From Oxalobacteraceae bacterium (GTDB lineage Bacteria; Pseudomonadota; Gammaproteobacteria; Burkholderiales; Burkholderiaceae_D), in assembly GCA_021768485.1 (NCBI GenBank), contig JAIZVZ010000029.1:1-46176 (forward strand): a stretch of 46,176 nucleotides of DNA, given 5' to 3'. Positions 17,231 through 27,442 of this stretch are shown piece after piece. The notes under the pieces were generated by a model that was not told where the DNA came from, ran no database searches, and saw only the letters and a program-made list of their open reading frames with translations. The position numbers and the translations under genes were made by a program. How positions within the stretch are numbered: the first letter of the stretch is position 1; each line of letters starts with the position of its first letter.

Positions 17231-20200
17231 TTACTCGTCGATGCCTTCGCTGGCCTGCTGCGCAAAAATGGCGTGCAAGTCTTCCTGCGTCATCTTGATG
17301 TTTTGCGCCGAACCCTCGGCCAGCATGGCATCTGCCAGTTCCGATTTCTGGCGTTGCAAGACCTGGATCTTTTCTTCCAGCGTGTCCTTGGCGATCAGGC
17401 GGTAGACAAATACCGGCTTGTCCTGGCCAATGCGCCAGGCGCGGTCGGTCGCCTGATTCTCGGCGGCCGGATTCCACCACGGATCGTAATGGATGACGGT
17501 ATCGGCGGCGGTCAGGTTCAGGCCGACGCCACCAGCCTTCAGGCTGATCAGGAACACCGACACCGCGCCCTGCTGAAAGGCCGAGACCTGGCCGCTGCGG
17601 TCGCGCGTATCGCCGGTCAATAAGGCGTAATCGATCTTCAGCGCGCTCAATTCGTCTTCGATCAGTTTGAGCATGCTGGTAAATTGCGAAAAGATCAGGA
17701 TCTTGCGCCCCTCTTCGAGCAATTCCTGCACCATCTGCACCAGCAGCGCCAGCTTGGCCGACGGCACCGTCGATTTTTTCGCCAGCGCCGACTTCACCAG
17801 GCGCGGATCGCAGCAGACCTGGCGCAGCGCCAGCAAGGCATCGAGAATGACGAGCTGGCTGCGCGCCACCCCCTTCTTGGCGATTTCGTCGCGCACTTTT
17901 TTATCCATCGCCAGGCGCACCGTTTCGTACAGATCGCGCTGGGCGCCCGAGAGGGCGACATTGAGCACCACCTCGGTCTTGGGCGGCAATTCCTTGGCCA
18001 CCACATCCTTGGTCCGGCGCAGCAAAAACGGCTTGATGCGGCGCGACAGCAGCGCGCGGCGGATATCGTTGCCCTCTTTTTCGATCGGCGTGCGGAACTG
18101 GTTGTTGAAGGTCTTTTCGTCGCCGAGCAGACCGGGCAGCAGGAAATGCATCTGCGACCACAATTCGCCGAGATGATTTTCCAGCGGCGTGCCGGTCAGG
18201 CACAGGCGGTGGCGGGCGCGCAGCAGGCCGGCCGTTTGCGTGACCTTGGAGCGCGTATTCTTGATGTAATGCGATTCGTCGAGAATGACCAGATGGAACA
18301 GCTGTTCGCGCAAGACCTGTTCATCGCGGCCGAGCAGCGCATACGTCGTCAGCACCAGGTCGTATTCGCCGATATGCTCGAAATGGCGGGCCCGCGCCGG
18401 CCCCTGCAACAGCAGCACGCGCAAGCTCGGGGCGAAGCGCGCCGCTTCATGCTGCCAGTTGCCCATCAGGCTGGTCGGGGCGATCACCAGGGCCGGGCGG
18501 TCGAGGCGGCCGGCATTTTTCTCGACCAGGATGTGGGCCAGGGTCTGGATCGTCTTGCCCAGGCCCATATCGTCGGCCAGGATGCCGGCCAGATCGTGTT
18601 CGCGCAAAAACTGCATCCACGACAGGCCGTCGCTCTGATAATCGCGCAGCGTGGCCTGCAAGCCCTCCGGCTTGGGCACGGTTTGCACGCCGTTGCTGCG
18701 CGCCAGTTTTTGCCCCATGGCGCGCAAGGCGTCGCCGCCTAGCCAGCGCAGCTTGGCGCCGCGGTCGAGATCGGCCAGGCGCGCCGCATCGAGCGTCGGC
18801 AGGCGCAGCTTGGCGCTGCCCTTCTCGCTGAAATACAATTCGCCGAGCGTGCCCAGAATCGGCTTGATGCGGCCCCACGGCAGCGCCACCCGCACGCCGT
18901 CCTTGACGGTGGCCAGCAACTGATCGCTATCGGCATGTTCGGCCAGCGTGGCCGGATTGAAGTCGTGCGGCGCGTTGCGGATCAATTGCACCAGCACCGG
19001 CAGCAGCGGCACCCGCTCATGATTGACGACGATGCCCAGTTCAAGATCGAACCACGGGCTGCTGCTGTCGGCGGCGAGCGTGCCGCCATCGGCCGCGCCG
19101 GCATCGACTTCGGCATACCAGTCGTCGATGTCGACCACGTCGTAACGGTATTCGGGCGTCTTTTCGACCAGCCAGCCGAGCGCGGCCAGGCGCGGCACCT
19201 CTTCGCGCGCAAAGCGCAGCCATTCGGTCTGGTTCGGCAATTGCAGCACGCCCGGCAAGCCGAGCAGCGGCACCGCCGGCTGGCCGGTCAGCGGCGCCAG
19301 GCCGGCGCCGCGCAAGACTTCGAGCGCAGCCTTTTCGGCGCCAACGTCGCGCTCGATGATTTCCATGCCGTCGGCGCTATGGCGCACCACCTGCCGGCTC
19401 GGATCGAAGCCGACCGCCACGCCTTCATAGGCAAACGATAATTGGGCAAAATCGTACCAGTTGCCGGCCTGTTTATCGACTTTGGCGCCGCCGGCCTGCG
19501 ATACGCTGCCCAGCAGCAGGCGCGGGGTCGGCTTGATATCGCCGAGCACGCGGCGCTGCAATTGCAAAGGCATCGGCAATATTTCGTGCAGGCCGCGCGC
19601 CAGCAGCAGCGCCGACAAGGCCAGACGGTCTTTGGCCGCCACCGGCGGCGCTTGCGCCACCAGCACTTGCAAATCCTGAAAAGTGAGCGTCTTGCTGGTT
19701 TGCAGCAAGGTTAATTCACCAAAGGAAAGATTGTCGATATACCAGGGCGGATCGGTCGGCAAGATGAAGTCGACCGTCGTGCCGGCACCGGGATTGCCAT
19801 CGGCGTCGAGGGCCTGGAATTGCCAGCTCAGACGCGAGACATCGTTGCCGATATCGCGCCAGGCCAGATGGGCGCCGCGCAATGGCGCCGCCTTTAAAGG
19901 ATAAAGCTGGCCGTTGGCGGCATCTTCCCAGGAATTGGTCCAAAGTAGCAGATTTTTATCAGCTAGCTGGCGCAACAGTTGGGCGCCGATCTTGCCGCGC
20001 GGCTCGGTAGCGTTGCCGGCATAAGACAAAAAGCCAGTGCGCATGGCAATAAACAGGCGCAACAAGTCTTCGTCCTGATCGGACATATAGCTGGCGCGCG
20101 TGGTCAGCAGGCTGTTGAGATCGCTGACGGCGCTGCTGGAGGCCACATCGCCATTGGCGCGCAAGCGCGCCTTGCGCACGCTCAGTGTCACATATTTGCC

Positions 20201-20755
20201 ACTATATTCGGGCGCCAGCACAAAAACGAGGCGGTAGACGGGCTTGCCGGCCTCGCTGTCGGGGGCGACGCCGGGCGCTACCTTCGGCCGGGTTGCCGTC
20301 TCTATCCTTTGCAACCACAGGCCCAGCGCCACCGGCAGCGCCGGTTTGGCGGCCGGCGCTGGCGCAGTCGGCACGGGCGCACTTGGCGTGCTTGGCACAG
20401 CGGGCGTGGCAGGGGCAGCCGGGCTGCCTTGTTCCATATTGGGCAAGGAACCCGGCTTTTTTGCTTCGAGAAAGCCCAGCAGCAGCGCCACCGCATGCTT
20501 GCAGTTATGCGCGACCGGGCAGCTGCAACTGCACTCGAAACGGCTGCCGAGCTTGTCGGTGACGCTGTCGATATCGACCAGGTAGACGCGCTCATTGCTG
20601 CCGGCGACCACCCCGTGCAAGCGGGCACTCTCGGCGCGGATACGGCTGACCCGCCCCTTTTTTGCATAGTCGAGACCGCGGGCATAGGTCCCGCTGTCGA
20701 AATTGGCAACGACATCTTCAATCGTAAAATGCAATCTGGCAGGCATCTGTGTCAT
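17231..20755 (-). CDS. SNF2-family helicase with SWIM zinc finger
   Basis: The 1174-residue protein starts with a SWIM zinc finger (Cys75, Cys77, Cys79, Cys85 and His87 in [14 protein letters not shown]). An Ala/Pro-rich linker and a long middle region follow. The C-terminal ~500 residues are a complete SNF2 motor: [11 protein letters not shown] (Walker A), LDESHYIKN (DESH box), CLTGTPLEN, and the helicase C half with [11 protein letters not shown] and DRAWRIGQ. Such proteins translocate on double-stranded DNA and are expected to remodel DNA-protein complexes; the bacterial role is poorly known. Start is ATG 20755 or the one at 20746; neither has a clear ribosome binding site. It is divergent from tex. 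Confidence 0.93.
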   Translation of the reverse strand: MTQMPARLHFTIEDVVANFDSGTYARGLDYAKKGRVSRIRAESARLHGVVAGSNERVYLVDIDSVTDKLGSRFECSCSCPVAHNCKHAVALLLGFLEAKKPGSLPNMEQGSPAAPATPAVPSTPSAPVPTAPAPAAKPALPVALGLWLQRIETATRPKVAPGVAPDSEAGKPVYRLVFVLAPEYSGKYVTLSVRKARLRANGDVASSSAVSDLNSLLTTRASYMSDQDEDLLRLFIAMRTGFLSYAGNATEPRGKIGAQLLRQLADKNLLLWTNSWEDAANGQLYPLKAAPLRGAHLAWRDIGNDVSRLSWQFQALDADGNPGAGTTVDFILPTDPPWYIDNLSFGELTLLQTSKTLTFQDLQVLVAQAPPVAAKDRLALSALLLARGLHEILPMPLQLQRRVLGDIKPTPRLLLGSVSQAGGAKVDKQAGNWYDFAQLSFAYEGVAVGFDPSRQVVRHSADGMEIIERDVGAEKAALEVLRGAGLAPLTGQPAVPLLGLPGVLQLPNQTEWLRFAREEVPRLAALGWLVEKTPEYRYDVVDIDDWYAEVDAGAADGGTLAADSSSPWFDLELGIVVNHERVPLLPVLVQLIRNAPHDFNPATLAEHADSDQLLATVKDGVRVALPWGRIKPILGTLGELYFSEKGSAKLRLPTLDAARLADLDRGAKLRWLGGDALRAMGQKLARSNGVQTVPKPEGLQATLRDYQSDGLSWMQFLREHDLAGILADDMGLGKTIQTLAHILVEKNAGRLDRPALVIAPTSLMGNWQHEAARFAPSLRVLLLQGPARARHFEHIGEYDLVLTTYALLGRDEQVLREQLFHLVILDESHYIKNTRSKVTQTAGLLRARHRLCLTGTPLENHLGELWSQMHFLLPGLLGDEKTFNNQFRTPIEKEGNDIRRALLSRRIKPFLLRRTKDVVAKELPPKTEVVLNVALSGAQRDLYETVRLAMDKKVRDEIAKKGVARSQLVILDALLALRQVCCDPRLVKSALAKKSTVPSAKLALLVQMVQELLEEGRKILIFSQFTSMLKLIEDELSALKIDYALLTGDTRDRSGQVSAFQQGAVSVFLISLKAGGVGLNLTAADTVIHYDPWWNPAAENQATDRAWRIGQDKPVFVYRLIAKDTLEEKIQVLQRQKSELADAMLAEGSAQNIKMTQEDLHAIFAQQASEGIDE

Positions 20756-20916
20756 GGCTTTGGCATACGGAAAGACGCGATCAACTCGTTATTATGCGCG
20801 AACTTATGCGCGGCGTCTTATTTCGGACTGGAATTTTTTCAGTGTCAAGACTGGCGCAACGCGCAGGAATGCGTATCATCTTGTGCTTGATCGACTGCCC
20901 CACCACTTTCAAACCC

Positions 20917-23277
20917 ATGCTGCCATCCATCGAACAACGTCTTGCCCTCGAATTATCGGCCACGCCGGTCCAAGTCATCGCCGCCATCGGCCTGCTCGAC
21001 GAGGGCGCCAGCGTGCCTTTCATCGCCCGTTACCGCAAGGAAGCCACCGGCGGCCTCGACGACACCCAGCTGCGCCTGCTCGAAGAGCGCCTGCGCTATC
21101 TGCGTGAACTCGAAGACCGGCGCGCGGCCGTGATCGCCTCGATCGAAGAGCAGAACAAGATGACGCCGGCCCTGCTCGAGGCCATCACCCATGCCGAAGA
21201 CAAGACCCGGCTCGAAGACTTGTACCTGCCCTACAAGCTCAAGCGCCGCACCAAGGCCCAGATCGCCCAGGAAGCCGGGCTGACGGCGCTGGCCGACGCC
21301 CTGCTGGCAGACCCGACGCGCGAGCCCGAAGTCGAGGCCCAGGCTTATCTGAAGCCGCCATTTACCGGCCCGGCCGGCGACAACCCCGGCGTGGCCGACA
21401 CCAAGGCGGCCTTGGATGGCGCGCGCCAGATCCTGATGGAACGCTTTGCCGAGGATGCCGCGCTGCTGCAGGCGCTGCGCAGCTATCTGCTCGAGCACGG
21501 CGTGGTCGAATCGAAAGTGGTGGCCGGCAAGGAAGACGCCGGCGAAAAATTCGCCGATTATTTCGACTACAGCGAAAACCTGGCCAGCGTGCCGTCGCAC
21601 CGGGCGCTGGCGCTGTTTCGCGGGCGCCGCGAAGAGATGCTCAGCGTCGTGCTGCGGCTCGACAGCGAAGAAGAAAAACCGAAATGGGATGCCCCGCACA
21701 ATCCGTGCGAGGCGCGCATCGCCGCCCATTTCGGCATCAGGCACGCCAACCGCGCGGCCGACAAATGGCTGCTCGACACGGTGCGCTGGACCTGGCGCGT
21801 GAAAAGCTTCATGCATCTGGAAACCGAATTGATGAGCGCGCTGCGCGAACGCGCCGAAGTCGACGCCATCAATGTCTTTGCCCTCAATTTGAAGGCGCTG
21901 CTGCTGGCGGCGCCGGCCGGCCCGCGCGCCACCATGGGCCTCGACCCCGGCGTGCGCACCGGCGTCAAGGTCGCCGTGGTCGACGCCACCGGCAAGGTGG
22001 TCGACACCGCCGTGATCTATCCGCACCAGCCGAAAAACGACTGGGACGGCTCCTTGCACGTGCTGGCCCAGCTGGCGGCCAAGCATCAGGTCTCCCTGAT
22101 TTCGATCGGCAACGGCACGGCCTCGCGCGAAACCGACAAGCTGGCGCACGACCTGATCAAGATGCGCCCTGAATTAAAACTGACCAAAATCGTCGTCTCC
22201 GAAGCGGGGGCCTCGGTCTATTCGGCCTCCGAATTTGCCTCGCGCGAATTGCCCGACATGGATGTCTCGCTGCGCGGCGCCGTGTCGATCGCGCGCCGCC
22301 TGCAAGACCCGCTGGCCGAGCTGGTCAAGATCGATCCGAAATCGATCGGCGTCGGCCAATACCAGCACGACGTCGGCCAGACCCAGCTGGCGCGCTCGCT
22401 CGACGCCGTGGTCGAAGACTGCGTCAATGCGGTCGGGGTCGATGTCAACACGGCTTCGGCGCCGCTCCTGGCGCGCGTCTCGGGCCTGTCAAGCAGCGTG
22501 GCGCAAAGCATCGTCAGCCACCGCGATCTGAAAGGCGCGTTTGCCTCGCGGGCGGCGCTGCGCGCGGTGCCGCGCCTGGGCGACAAGACCTTCGAACAGG
22601 CGGCCGGCTTTTTGCGCGTGATGAACGGCGACAATCCGCTCGACGCCTCGGCCGTCCATCCGGAATCGTATCCGCTCGTTGAAAAAATCCTGGCCGACAT
22701 CAAGCACGACATGACGGCCGCCGGCCTGGCTTCGGTGATCGGCGACAGCAAATTGCTGCGCTCGATCAACCCCGCCAAATATGCCGACGACCAGTTCGGG
22801 GTGCCGACAATTACCGATATCTTGAAGGAACTGGAAAAACCGGGGCGCGATCCGCGGCCGGAATTTACCACAGCCACCTTCAAGGAGGGCATCGAGAAAA
22901 TCAGCGATCTGCAGCCCGACATGATTCTCGAAGGCGTGGTCACCAATGTCGCCGCCTTCGGCGCCTTCGTCGACATCGGCGTGCACCAGGATGGCCTCGT
23001 GCATATCTCGGCCCTGTCGTCGACCTTCGTCAAGGATCCGCACACGGTGGTCAAGGCCGGCCAGGTGGTCAAGGTCAAGGTGCTCGAAGTCGATGAAAAG
23101 CGCAAGCGCATCGCCCTCACCATGCGCCTGTCCGACAGCGCGCCGCAGCCCGGCAGCAAACCCGAACAGAAAGGCGACCGCAACGACAGCCGGCGCCTGG
23201 CCCAGCATCAGCAGAGTGCACCCAAACAGCAGCCGCAAGGCAGCATGGCGGCCGCCTTTGCCAAGTTGAAGGGCTGA
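20917..23277 (+). CDS. tex: Transcription accessory protein Tex
   Basis: Tex is a conserved nucleic-acid-binding protein linked to transcription and RNA processing. The 786-residue product has the N-terminal helical domain ([25 protein letters not shown]), a YqgF/RNase H-like domain ([18 protein letters not shown]), helix-hairpin-helix motifs near [14 protein letters not shown], and a C-terminal S1 domain (about 655-725, [26 protein letters not shown]). ATG 20917 ([13 protein letters not shown]) fits family starts; the frame open from 20749 overlaps the start of the SNF2 gene. Confidence 0.95.
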   Translation: MLPSIEQRLALELSATPVQVIAAIGLLDEGASVPFIARYRKEATGGLDDTQLRLLEERLRYLRELEDRRAAVIASIEEQNKMTPALLEAITHAEDKTRLEDLYLPYKLKRRTKAQIAQEAGLTALADALLADPTREPEVEAQAYLKPPFTGPAGDNPGVADTKAALDGARQILMERFAEDAALLQALRSYLLEHGVVESKVVAGKEDAGEKFADYFDYSENLASVPSHRALALFRGRREEMLSVVLRLDSEEEKPKWDAPHNPCEARIAAHFGIRHANRAADKWLLDTVRWTWRVKSFMHLETELMSALRERAEVDAINVFALNLKALLLAAPAGPRATMGLDPGVRTGVKVAVVDATGKVVDTAVIYPHQPKNDWDGSLHVLAQLAAKHQVSLISIGNGTASRETDKLAHDLIKMRPELKLTKIVVSEAGASVYSASEFASRELPDMDVSLRGAVSIARRLQDPLAELVKIDPKSIGVGQYQHDVGQTQLARSLDAVVEDCVNAVGVDVNTASAPLLARVSGLSSSVAQSIVSHRDLKGAFASRAALRAVPRLGDKTFEQAAGFLRVMNGDNPLDASAVHPESYPLVEKILADIKHDMTAAGLASVIGDSKLLRSINPAKYADDQFGVPTITDILKELEKPGRDPRPEFTTATFKEGIEKISDLQPDMILEGVVTNVAAFGAFVDIGVHQDGLVHISALSSTFVKDPHTVVKAGQVVKVKVLEVDEKRKRIALTMRLSDSAPQPGSKPEQKGDRNDSRRLAQHQQSAPKQQPQGSMAAAFAKLKG

Positions 23278-23380
23278 TCCCGGGGCGCGGGTCCGGCAGG
23301 CCGATATCAAAGACGCAATACGAGGGGGCGGACGCCGTCGGCTGCCGCAACGCCGTTCAGCACGATCGGCGCGTTTTTCT

Positions 23381-23386
23381 TATAAT
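23381..23386 (+). promoter_or_regulatory. Probable -10 box for grxD-ubiX
   Basis: A perfect TATAAT stands 179 bases before the grxD ATG. The -35 region is poor. If used, the transcript would have a leader of about 170 bases containing the whole 23-bp repeat array. The rest of 23278-23564 shows no gene. Confidence 0.4.
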
Positions 23387-23438
23387 GGGGTATTGATTTG
23401 CGTATTTCCTTATACGAATCACTTACTTAGCAATTTAT

Positions 23439-23530
23439 TTAGCACTTTATTTAGCACTCAGTTAGCACTTTATTTAGCACTCAGTTAGCACTTTATTTAG
23501 CACTCAGTTAGCACTTTATTTAGCACTCAG
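23439..23530. repeat. Four perfect 23-bp tandem repeats in the grxD leader
   Basis: Four identical, head-to-tail 23-bp units lie at 23439-23461, 23462-23484, 23485-23507 and 23508-23530. Each is itself a doubled half-unit, TTAGCACTTTA plus TTTAGCACTCAG. Degenerate half-units flank both sides (TTAGCAATTTA before, TCAGCACCCC after). There are no unique spacers, so this is not CRISPR. It ends 34 bases before the grxD start. Confidence 0.95.
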
Positions 23531-23564
23531 TCAGCACCCCACTTAACACTTTTCAGAGGCAATC

Positions 23565-23876
23565 ATGAGCGAAGTACAAACCTGGATTCAAAAGACCGTC
23601 ACCAGCAACCCGGTCGTGCTATTCATGAAAGGCACGGCGCAATTTCCGCAGTGTGGTTTTTCGGGGCGCGCGATTGAGATCCTGAAAGCCTGCGGCGTCG
23701 AAAACATGGTCACCATTAACGTGCTCGACAATGCCGACGTGCGTCAAGGCATCAAGACCTATTCGAGCTGGCCAACCATTCCGCAACTGTATATCAAGGG
23801 CGAGTTCATCGGCGGTTCCGACATCATGACCGAAATGTATGAATCGGGCGAATTGAAGACCTTGCTTAATGCCTGA
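23565..23876 (+). CDS. grxD: Monothiol glutaredoxin GrxD (Grx4)
   Basis: Class II glutaredoxins bind a bridging [2Fe-2S] cluster with glutathione and act in Fe-S delivery. The 103-residue product has the CGFS motif at residues 30-33, with KGTAQFPQ just before it, and the glutathione-contact TIPQLYIKGEFIGGSDIM. AGAGG lies before the ATG. Its last bases overlap the ubiX start by 8 bases, so the two are coupled. Confidence 0.97.
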   Translation: MSEVQTWIQKTVTSNPVVLFMKGTAQFPQCGFSGRAIEILKACGVENMVTINVLDNADVRQGIKTYSSWPTIPQLYIKGEFIGGSDIMTEMYESGELKTLLNA

Positions 23877-24492
23877 TAGGCCCCCCCTGCAAGCTCTGCC
23901 TGCAGCGCCGGCAAGACGCCGGCTGGTGGTCGCCATCACCGGCGCCACCGGTTCGGTGTACGGCGTGCGGCTGCTGCAAATTCTTCAAGAAATCGACGGC
24001 ATCGAAAGCCACTTGCTGGTGTCGGACGCGGGCGTGCTCAATCTGCACCACGAGCTCGGCATGAAGCGCGCCGACGTCGAGCAATTGGCCGACGTCGTCT
24101 ACAATGTGCGCGATGTCGGCGCCGCCATTGCCAGCGGCTCGTTCCAGGCGGACGGCATGGTGGTGGCGCCCTGCTCGATGCGCACCCTGGCGGCGGTCGC
24201 GCACGGCCTGTCGGACAATCTGATCACGCGTGCGGCCGACGTCGTCCTCAAGGAGCGCCGGCGCCTGGTCCTGATGGTGCGCGAGACGCCCTTCAACCTC
24301 GCGCATCTGCGCAATATGACGGCCGTGACCGAAATGGGCGGCATCATCTTCCCGCCGCTGCCCGGCTTTTATCAGCGGCCGCAAAGCATTGCCGAGATGG
24401 TCGACCATACGCTGAGCCGCGTGCTCGATCTGTTGGGGATTGCCCAGCCGCAGGCGGCGCGCTGGAACGGCTTGAAGAACGCCGGCGAATAA
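23869..24492 (+). CDS. ubiX: Flavin prenyltransferase UbiX
   Basis: UbiX makes prenylated FMN, the cofactor of the UbiD decarboxylase in ubiquinone synthesis. The 207-residue protein has the FMN-binding start RLVVAITGATGSVYGVRLL, the APCSMRTLAAVAHGLSDNLITRAADV segment (split here by function, not sequence) and RETPFNLAHLRNM. Its ATG lies 8 bases inside the grxD end. A GC-rich hairpin follows the stop. Confidence 0.95.
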   Translation: MPDRPPLQALPAAPARRRLVVAITGATGSVYGVRLLQILQEIDGIESHLLVSDAGVLNLHHELGMKRADVEQLADVVYNVRDVGAAIASGSFQADGMVVAPCSMRTLAAVAHGLSDNLITRAADVVLKERRRLVLMVRETPFNLAHLRNMTAVTEMGGIIFPPLPGFYQRPQSIAEMVDHTLSRVLDLLGIAQPQAARWNGLKNAGE

Positions 24493-24517
24493 GGCCGCGG
24501 CCCGACCGGGCGCGGCC
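24493..24517 (+). terminator. GC-rich hairpin after ubiX
   Basis: GGCCGCG (24493-24499) pairs perfectly with CGCGGCC (24511-24517), directly after the ubiX stop. No T run follows, so it may only be a 3'-end stabiliser. The next 220 bases (to 24738) show no convincing gene. A plus-strand T run at 24742-24749 preceded by a weak AAACG/CGTTT stem could be the actual end of the transcript. Confidence 0.35.
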
Positions 24518-24738
24518 GCAAGCGGGCGCTCAGGCAGTGCAATTGCGACACGAAAGGGGCCAGATCGAGGCCGCCGTCGCGCCCGGCCCTAATCGCGGCC
24601 AAACAAAACCGCCAACGTCGAACCAGCGACATTGTTCAGCCTGCGGCTGCGCCGCACGATCGCCACACCAGACTCCAGGCAAGAACAGCGGCGATTACAC
24701 CGCGGTCATAGCCTGTCCGGAAACGCTCCCGACGCCGT

Positions 24739-24921
24739 TTATTTTTTTTCGAACTGCGTGCAACGTGCAGTTTTTTGGTCTTTTGCCTCTTCCACCATCC
24801 GTCTGTGCATGATGCGTTTGCGCATCACAGCGGCATGCTGTTCGGCTGTCATTGGAGGAACCGTCATCAAGTCTTTCAACTGAGCGGTATTACTGTAATT
24901 ACTTTTCATTAGACGGCTCAA
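24739..24921 (-). CDS. Possible small protein, 60 residues
   Basis: I do not recognise this protein. It is highly charged, with a helical look (MTAEQHAAVMRKRIMHRRMVEEAKDQK), and has no signal peptide. The TTG start at 24921 has GGAG 8 bases before it, which is the main support; an in-frame ATG at 24909 lacks a signal. The last two Lys codons come from the run that may serve as a terminator for the opposite strand. It could be a chance frame. Confidence 0.4.
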   Translation of the reverse strand: MSRLMKSNYSNTAQLKDLMTVPPMTAEQHAAVMRKRIMHRRMVEEAKDQKTARCTQFEKK

Positions 24922-25140
24922 AGAATTGACTCCGTTAGTGTTGAATAAACCAGTTTATGCAAGGCAACAGGTCGAGCACAGTACACATTACCACCATTTT
25001 GCCCTTGCTACATGTCATTCTCATGAAAAATATCAATTCATTGTAACGCGCATTTCGCGGCCGTGCAGCGCGCCGCTTGCCGCATCGTTGAGCTGGCTCT
25101 AGGAACGTTTCGCAAGCAGGCTTGCCTCAATGCGGCCGGC

Positions 25141-25941
25141 TTATTTTTTGCCGAGCGGCAGTAGGTAATAAGGGATATCGTAACTGATGCGAAAGCCGAG
25201 CTTTTGCGCCAGCTTCATCGACCCGACGTTGGCGCCGCGGCACGACCACACCGGTTCCAGGCCGCGCTGCAGACACTCGGCAATCAGGCGGCAGCAGCTC
25301 AGGAAAGCCAGCCCCCGGCCGCGAAAGATGTCGCGGGTTTCCATCCCCAATTCCATGTACGACCCTAGCATGACGGCCGAAAAGGCCTGACAGGCCAGCT
25401 GGTCGCGGTAAAACAGATCGAAACCGGCCCCGCGCTGCGCGAAGTCGGCTGCCGATCTCCAGAACGATGACGGCCGCACGCTGCCCTGCATGGCATCGAA
25501 GGTGGCGGCATCGGTGCGGCGCAGGTGAGCACCGTCGGGCAAGGCCGTCAGCGCGCCCCACAGATGAGCGTCGCGCTCGAAAACGAAATTGAGACGCCGG
25601 TGGCATTCGATGCCGGCATGCGGCGCGAACAACGCCGCCAGCACCGCATCCCAGTCGAAGGGATAGGCTTGCAGCCATTCGCATGCGCTCCTGCTGCGCG
25701 CCGTATCGAGCGCATGCGCCAGAAAGCGGGTGTTGAATGGCGCATTGTCGGCCGCGCCAAACAGCAGCGACATGCCGCACGGATGGACGATGTAAAAAGT
25801 CGCGGGATGCGCAACATCATCGACATAGACGCGGCCGTCAACCATGCGCGCCAGCACCGCCTGCGCGAACAGCGTATTGATCGGAACCCGGTCGAGAACG
25901 CGCGCATGGCGCGCATAGAGCTCTACAGGCAGCAGATACAT
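25141..25941 (-). CDS. GNAT-fold acetyltransferase (PF12746-like)
   Basis: The 266-residue product has a poorly conserved N-terminal half and a C-terminal GNAT acetyl-CoA domain: ELGMETRDIFRGRGLAFLSCCRLI, then EPVWSCRGANVGSMKLAQKLGF. The pattern ThreonineRxxRGxGLA followed by W-C-x-N-x-S-x-x-LA-x-KLGF is that of the GNAT_acetyltran family near zwittermicin-resistance proteins. The substrate is unknown. It stands alone; no partner gene is on its transcript. The 219 bases between it and the small protein gene show only a weak GCAAGC/GCTTGC hairpin. Confidence 0.78.
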   Translation of the reverse strand: MYLLPVELYARHARVLDRVPINTLFAQAVLARMVDGRVYVDDVAHPATFYIVHPCGMSLLFGAADNAPFNTRFLAHALDTARSRSACEWLQAYPFDWDAVLAALFAPHAGIECHRRLNFVFERDAHLWGALTALPDGAHLRRTDAATFDAMQGSVRPSSFWRSAADFAQRGAGFDLFYRDQLACQAFSAVMLGSYMELGMETRDIFRGRGLAFLSCCRLIAECLQRGLEPVWSCRGANVGSMKLAQKLGFRISYDIPYYLLPLGKK

Positions 25942-26041
25942 GGGGCGGCGATGAAAGTGAGCATGGTAAAGAGTATGCCGGCAGCAACGTTAACCTCATC
26001 GTGCCAGTTTGTTGCCTTCAATGCAAATGCGGCTCAGGCAT

Positions 26042-26074
26042 AAAAAAACCGCTCAGCTTGTGACTGAACGGTTT
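26042..26074 (-). terminator. Rho-independent terminator of the outer membrane protein gene
   Basis: An 11-bp stem with one mismatch (AAACCGCTCAG at 26046-26056, CTGAACGGTTT at 26064-26074) and a 7-nt loop is followed on the minus strand by seven T. It lies about 40 bases after the stop at 26113. Confidence 0.85.
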
Positions 26075-26112
26075 GCTGGCGCAGCGCCGATTTTCGTGGA
26101 ACCGGGAACCGC

Positions 26113-26667
26113 TTAGAACTTATAGCGAAGACCGACCGAGATCAGGTCGGCCTTGATATTGACGCCATTTACTTTCAGCACTTTGCCGAAATCTTCATAT
26201 TCAAGTACTGCGGAAAGCTTTTTCGAGACGTGATAGACAAGACCGAGGCCTAGCAGCGTGCTGTTCTGGTTCTTGCTGTAATCGCTCTCGCCATAGGTGG
26301 CGAGCGTCACATGGCTGCGCGCGACGCCGACTTTGCCGGTCAGCGAGTATTTTGTATTGATTACCTGGGTCCCGGTCAGGGCCACATAACTCGTGCGGAC
26401 CTTGCTCGTCATGGTGTCGCTACCGTCGAAAAAACTCGACTTGCCCATATCGGTATAACCGGCTTCGAGGCCGACGTTTTTCGTGAAATCGTAGCCGCCG
26501 TACAGCTTGTAGCCGGTATCGGAAGTGCTGATCGAACCGTCAATGTTGTCACCGAGCTTTTGCTCGGCGCTACCGGCATTGACGCCGGCATAAAAACCTT
26601 GCGCCTGGGCCAGAAGAGGAAGAGTCAGGGCAGCACCGATCAGGGCGCTCAGGATGTGTTTTTGCAT
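26113..26667 (-). CDS. Outer membrane beta-barrel protein
   Basis: The 184-residue product has a signal peptide (MQKHILSALIGAALTLPLLAQAQ, cleaved near residue 22) followed by GFYAGVNAGSAEQ. Alternating hydrophobic strands follow (VGLEAGYTDMG, VRTSYVALTGTQ, LTGKVGVARS, STLLGLGLVYHVS). The last residue is Phe (LISVGLRYKF), the assembly signal of outer membrane barrels. This is the small OmpA-like/OMP_b-brl type of about eight strands. No ligand can be assigned. It has its own terminator and a palindrome upstream. Confidence 0.87.
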   Translation of the reverse strand: MQKHILSALIGAALTLPLLAQAQGFYAGVNAGSAEQKLGDNIDGSISTSDTGYKLYGGYDFTKNVGLEAGYTDMGKSSFFDGSDTMTSKVRTSYVALTGTQVINTKYSLTGKVGVARSHVTLATYGESDYSKNQNSTLLGLGLVYHVSKKLSAVLEYEDFGKVLKVNGVNIKADLISVGLRYKF

Positions 26668-27064
26668 GGTAAAACTTTCTAATCAGAGTATTGCGAAAAG
26701 GCTTGCTAGCATGCTACGCAGCTCAGGCAAAAGAAAGTCGATATTGGTGACAATTGGTAAGTTTAATTCGCCTCGACAGCGCCGAAATACCGGCAATCTG
26801 CCTATACAAGTACAATAATTAGGTTTGTATAATCAATGGCTTGCCGGCCCAGATATATTTTCCATACCGGAAATAATCAAGCGCCTGCCATTTTTCCGGT
26901 CGTTGCTTTTTAACAACGCAAAATATCTGAATATGCCAATATCGCAAGAAACAAAGCCAGCGCCTATTGCCAAAAATGTTTCAGCCAAACGCCGCCAATG
27001 GCGCCCGGGCTGCACGCTATAATGCGGTGGAAATCTCCATCCCTACCTTCACCACGAGACAGCC
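26668..27064. other. Divergent intergenic region, 397 bp
   Basis: No convincing gene is present. It holds the 10-bp palindrome TAGCATGCTA at 26707-26716, about 40 bases before the outer membrane protein start. On the plus strand there is a TATAAT at 26828-26833 with no obvious gene after it, and the -10 box of the ArsC-like gene at 27018. The middle part is AT-rich compared with its neighbours. Confidence 0.5.
27018..27023 (+). promoter_or_regulatory. Probable -10 box of the ArsC-like gene
   Basis: TATAAT preceded by GC stands 41 bases before the ATG at 27065, giving a leader of about 35 bases. No strong -35 is visible. Confidence 0.45.
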
Positions 27065-27442
27065 ATGCAGATCACCATCTACCACAATCCCGACTGCTCC
27101 ACCTCGCGCACCGTGCTCGGCATGATTCGCGGCGTCGGCGTCGAGCCGCAAGTCATCGAATACATGAAAACGCCATTGAGCCGCGAGGCGCTCAAGACGC
27201 TGATTGCGAGCGCCGGCCTGACGGTACGCGAGGCGCTGCGCACCAAAGGGACGCTGTATGGCGAACTCGGCCTCGACAATCCGGCGCTCGACGACGAGGC
27301 CTTGCTCGACGCCATGCACGCCCATCCCGAGTTGATCAACCGGCCGTTTGTGGTCACGCCCGAAGTGACGCTGCTGTGCAGGCCTTCGGAGCGTGTGCTG
27401 GAAATCTTGCCGACGCCGGGCTGGTCAGGATATTGCGGCTAA
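27065..27442 (+). CDS. ArsC-family reductase (glutaredoxin-coupled type)
   Basis: The 125-residue product has the thioredoxin-like ArsC fold with active Cys11 in YHNPDCSTSR and a conserved Arg region (LINRPFVV and LLCRPSERVLEILP). These fit the glutathione/glutaredoxin-dependent arsenate reductase family. No arsR, arsB or acr3 is near, so a true role in arsenic resistance is unproven and it could be a YffB/Spx-like relative. It stands at the left edge of the accessory region. Confidence 0.85.
   Translation: MQITIYHNPDCSTSRTVLGMIRGVGVEPQVIEYMKTPLSREALKTLIASAGLTVREALRTKGTLYGELGLDNPALDDEALLDAMHAHPELINRPFVVTPEVTLLCRPSERVLEILPTPGWSGYCG

Noticed and set aside
23439-23530. CRISPR-like repeat array before grxD
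   Set aside because: The units touch each other with no unique spacers, and no cas genes are present.
26825-27022. 65-codon frame with TTG start before the ArsC-like gene
   Set aside because: No ribosome binding site, no recognisable sequence, and it runs over the probable arsC-like promoter.
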